From the NCBI RefSeq assembly GCF_027474525.2, contig NZ_CP114882.2, positions 1,240,001 through 1,304,000 of the forward strand: a DNA stretch of 64,000 nt. Reading direction: 5' to 3'. Positions 62,367 to 64,000 of this stretch are shown piece by piece (the first letter of the stretch is position 1; every line of letters begins with the position of its first letter). The position numbers and the translations under genes are program-made. The DNA is from Flavobacterium lacustre. Lineage in GTDB: Bacteria > Bacteroidota > Bacteroidia > Flavobacteriales > Flavobacteriaceae. The notes under the pieces are model-generated. The model worked only from the letters and a program-made list of their open reading frames with translations, was not told where the DNA came from and searched no databases.

Positions 62367-62550
62367 TTCCTATTTATTTCTTAACAATTTATACTGTTTT
62401 TATAGCTTAAGTTTCCTTTAATTTAAATTATTGTAAAGGTTTTTACGAGATCTGATTTACTTCAAATTTTGATGTTATTTTTATCAAAATTGATAGAAAT
62501 CATGATTTTATAAAATCAAAATAAAGGAACAAAAGAGGATTTAAATTGGT

Positions 62551-63738
62551 ATGAAAACTGACAAAAAATTAATCCGTATTGCCACAGTACCACTTTCGTT
62601 GGATAAATTGTTGTCGGGCCAATTATATTATATGAATACTTTTTATGAAGTAACGGCTGTTGCTTCAGAAAAAGAGTATTTAAAAAAAATTGGAGTAAAA
62701 GAAAGTGTAAAGACCTTTTCTATTGAAATGTCTCGGAAAATTACCCCAATTCGTGATTTGATTGCAGTGGTACAATTGTTTTTATTTCTCAAAAAAGAAA
62801 GACCATTAATCGTTCATTCTCATACACCAAAAGCGGGAATACTGGCAATGGTAGCATCAAAATGTGCTCGAGTTCCTATACGATTGCATACAGTTGCTGG
62901 ATTGCCTTTAATGGAACAAATAGGATTTAAGCGTAATATTTTAGAAAAAGTAGAGAAACTGACATATTCATGCGCCACTATGGTGTATCCAAATTCAAAA
63001 GGGTTATATGATTTTATAGTAGCAAATAAATTTACAGAACAAAGAAAATTAAAAATGATTGGCAATGGTAGTTCAAACGGAATCGATACAATTCATTTTT
63101 CACCTGGACAGGTTACTCAATTACAAAAGGAAGCTTTAAAGATTAAGTTAGGAATCAAGGCAAATGATTTTGTTTTTGTTTTTGTTGGAAGATTAGTCGG
63201 TGATAAAGGAATTAATGAAGTTGTCGTTGCTTTTAAAAAAATAACACAACTTAATCTGAATGTAAAATTACTTTTGGTTGGGATGCAAGAAAAGGATTTG
63301 GATCCATTGCATAATACTACTGAACAAGAAATTTACACTAATAAAAATATAATCTTTGTAGGCTATCGAGATGATATCAGACCTTATTTAGCTATTAGTA
63401 ATGCCTTAGTTTTTGCTAGTTATCGGGAAGGATTTCCCAATGTTGTTCTACAAGCAGGAGCTATGGGGTTACCCTCAATTGTAACCGATATTAATGGCTG
63501 TAACGAAATTATAATCGATGGAAAAAATGGAATTATTATTCCTGTAAAAAATAGTTTAGCACTAGAAAAAGCTCTTTTTAAAATGGTTATTGATACCGAT
63601 TTTTTTATTTTCCTACAGTCTAATGCCAGACAAATGATAACGTCCCGATATGAACAAAAAAACGTTTGGGAAGCTATTTTGGAGGAATACAACAGAGTAG
63701 AGCATGTAGTTGTAAAATCTAAAATGGAGTATGTATAA
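62551..63738 (+). CDS. Glycosyltransferase, GT4-type (PglA-like)
   Basis: 395 residues. The N-terminal half has VHSHTPKAGILAMVASKCARVP, typical of transferases that add the second sugar to an undecaprenyl-diphosphate-linked residue. The C-terminal half has FVFVGRLVGDKGINEVVVAF and the EX7E region SYREGFPNVVLQAGAMGLPSIVT. It overlaps the sugar-phosphate transferase gene by 8 bases, a pairing that supports action right after the initiating step. It lies 184 bases after the Wzy candidate. The sugar is unknown. Confidence 0.9.
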   Translation: MKTDKKLIRIATVPLSLDKLLSGQLYYMNTFYEVTAVASEKEYLKKIGVKESVKTFSIEMSRKITPIRDLIAVVQLFLFLKKERPLIVHSHTPKAGILAMVASKCARVPIRLHTVAGLPLMEQIGFKRNILEKVEKLTYSCATMVYPNSKGLYDFIVANKFTEQRKLKMIGNGSSNGIDTIHFSPGQVTQLQKEALKIKLGIKANDFVFVFVGRLVGDKGINEVVVAFKKITQLNLNVKLLLVGMQEKDLDPLHNTTEQEIYTNKNIIFVGYRDDIRPYLAISNALVFASYREGFPNVVLQAGAMGLPSIVTDINGCNEIIIDGKNGIIIPVKNSLALEKALFKMVIDTDFFIFLQSNARQMITSRYEQKNVWEAILEEYNRVEHVVVKSKMEYV

Positions 63739-64000
63739 AAATAGTATAAAACCCTTTCTAGATTTTAGCTTAGCTACTTTAACTTTTTTAGTGTTAAGTC
63801 CAGTATTTTGTATCGTTGTCTTGATTTTGTTTTTTGTTAATAACGGAACTGTTTTTTTCTTGCAGAAACGTCCTGGAATTGGTGGTGAATTATTTACCAT
63901 AATCAAGTTCAAAACAATGAGTGATAAAAGAAGCGACTCTGGAGATATACTACCAGATGCCGAAAGGCTTACAATAATTGGCAAATGGATTCGTAAGACC
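63731..64000 (+). CDS. Initiating sugar-phosphate transferase, PglC-like (partial, cut by window end)
   Basis: The first 90 codons of a polyprenol-phosphate sugar-1-phosphate transferase, which loads the first sugar onto undecaprenyl phosphate at the inner membrane. The N-terminal membrane helix (about 10-36) leads into FLQKRPGIGGELFTIIKFKTM, a family hallmark, then DAERLTIIGKWIRKT. Small single-domain type without the extra N-terminal helices of WbaP. The ATG at 63731 overlaps the glycosyltransferase gene by 8 bases. The catalytic DE pair lies beyond the edge. Confidence 0.92.
   Translation, partial: MYKNSIKPFLDFSLATLTFLVLSPVFCIVVLILFFVNNGTVFFLQKRPGIGGELFTIIKFKTMSDKRSDSGDILPDAERLTIIGKWIRKT

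Overview
The window comes from the chromosome of a Bacteroidota bacterium of the family Flavobacteriaceae, most likely a Flavobacterium or close relative. The DNA is AT-rich. Many genes are preceded by the Bacteroidota -7 element TAnnTTTG instead of a Shine-Dalgarno sequence. Two large exported proteins end in type IX secretion (T9SS) sorting domains. The nuo gene order A-B-C-D-E-F and the integrase/RteC pair are also typical of this phylum.

Region 1 (1-31.9 kb) is mostly core chromosome. It starts with the front end of a complex I operon on the minus strand (nuoF, cut by the window edge, back to nuoA), then a cold-shock protein and aspS. A secreted thioredoxin-fold protein and a small repeat protein follow on the plus strand. 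A TetR-regulated RND efflux operon (regulator, TolC-type channel, membrane fusion protein, pump) runs on the minus strand. Next are YceI, a polyprenyl synthetase with two unidentified genes, a small outer-membrane barrel, and the oxoglutarate dehydrogenase genes sucA and sucB with an unrelated exported gene between them. After an MFS transporter lies a degraded fragment resembling sucB. A 1146-residue T9SS protein contains three almost identical 534-bp repeats. Retropepsin-like protein, TatD nuclease, acyltransferase and asparaginase genes lead to tRNA-Ser(GGA).

Region 2 (31.9-about 36.5 kb) looks like a small integrative element inserted at the 3' end of tRNA-Ser. It holds a tyrosine recombinase resembling that of CTnDOT, an RteC-family protein, a small helix-turn-helix protein, a replication-like helix-turn-helix protein and a DnaC/IstB-like ATPase. 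Repeated GGGGYACA motifs sit between the tRNA and the integrase, and two copies of a 14-bp palindrome precede the small HTH gene. No relaxase or conjugation gene is visible, and I could not find the right end.

Region 3 (36.7-47.4 kb) is a surface locus: a small outer-membrane barrel protein, a 972-residue TonB-dependent receptor, a glycoside hydrolase family 1 relative that has lost most catalytic-site residues, and a 1647-residue T9SS-exported protein with a duplicated 451-residue domain. Receptor and GH1-like gene are probably co-transcribed. The role of the set is unknown.

Region 4 (47.8-64 kb) is a surface polysaccharide (capsule/O-antigen/EPS) cluster, all on the plus strand and mostly overlapping or nearly so: DegT aminotransferase, Wzx-like flippase, seven glycosyltransferases (one GT-A type, six GT-B/GT4 type), a hexapeptide-repeat acyltransferase, three membrane O-acyltransferases, a candidate Wzy polymerase and, cut by the window edge, a PglC-like initiating sugar-phosphate transferase. 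Together these could build, modify, flip and polymerise a lipid-linked repeat unit.
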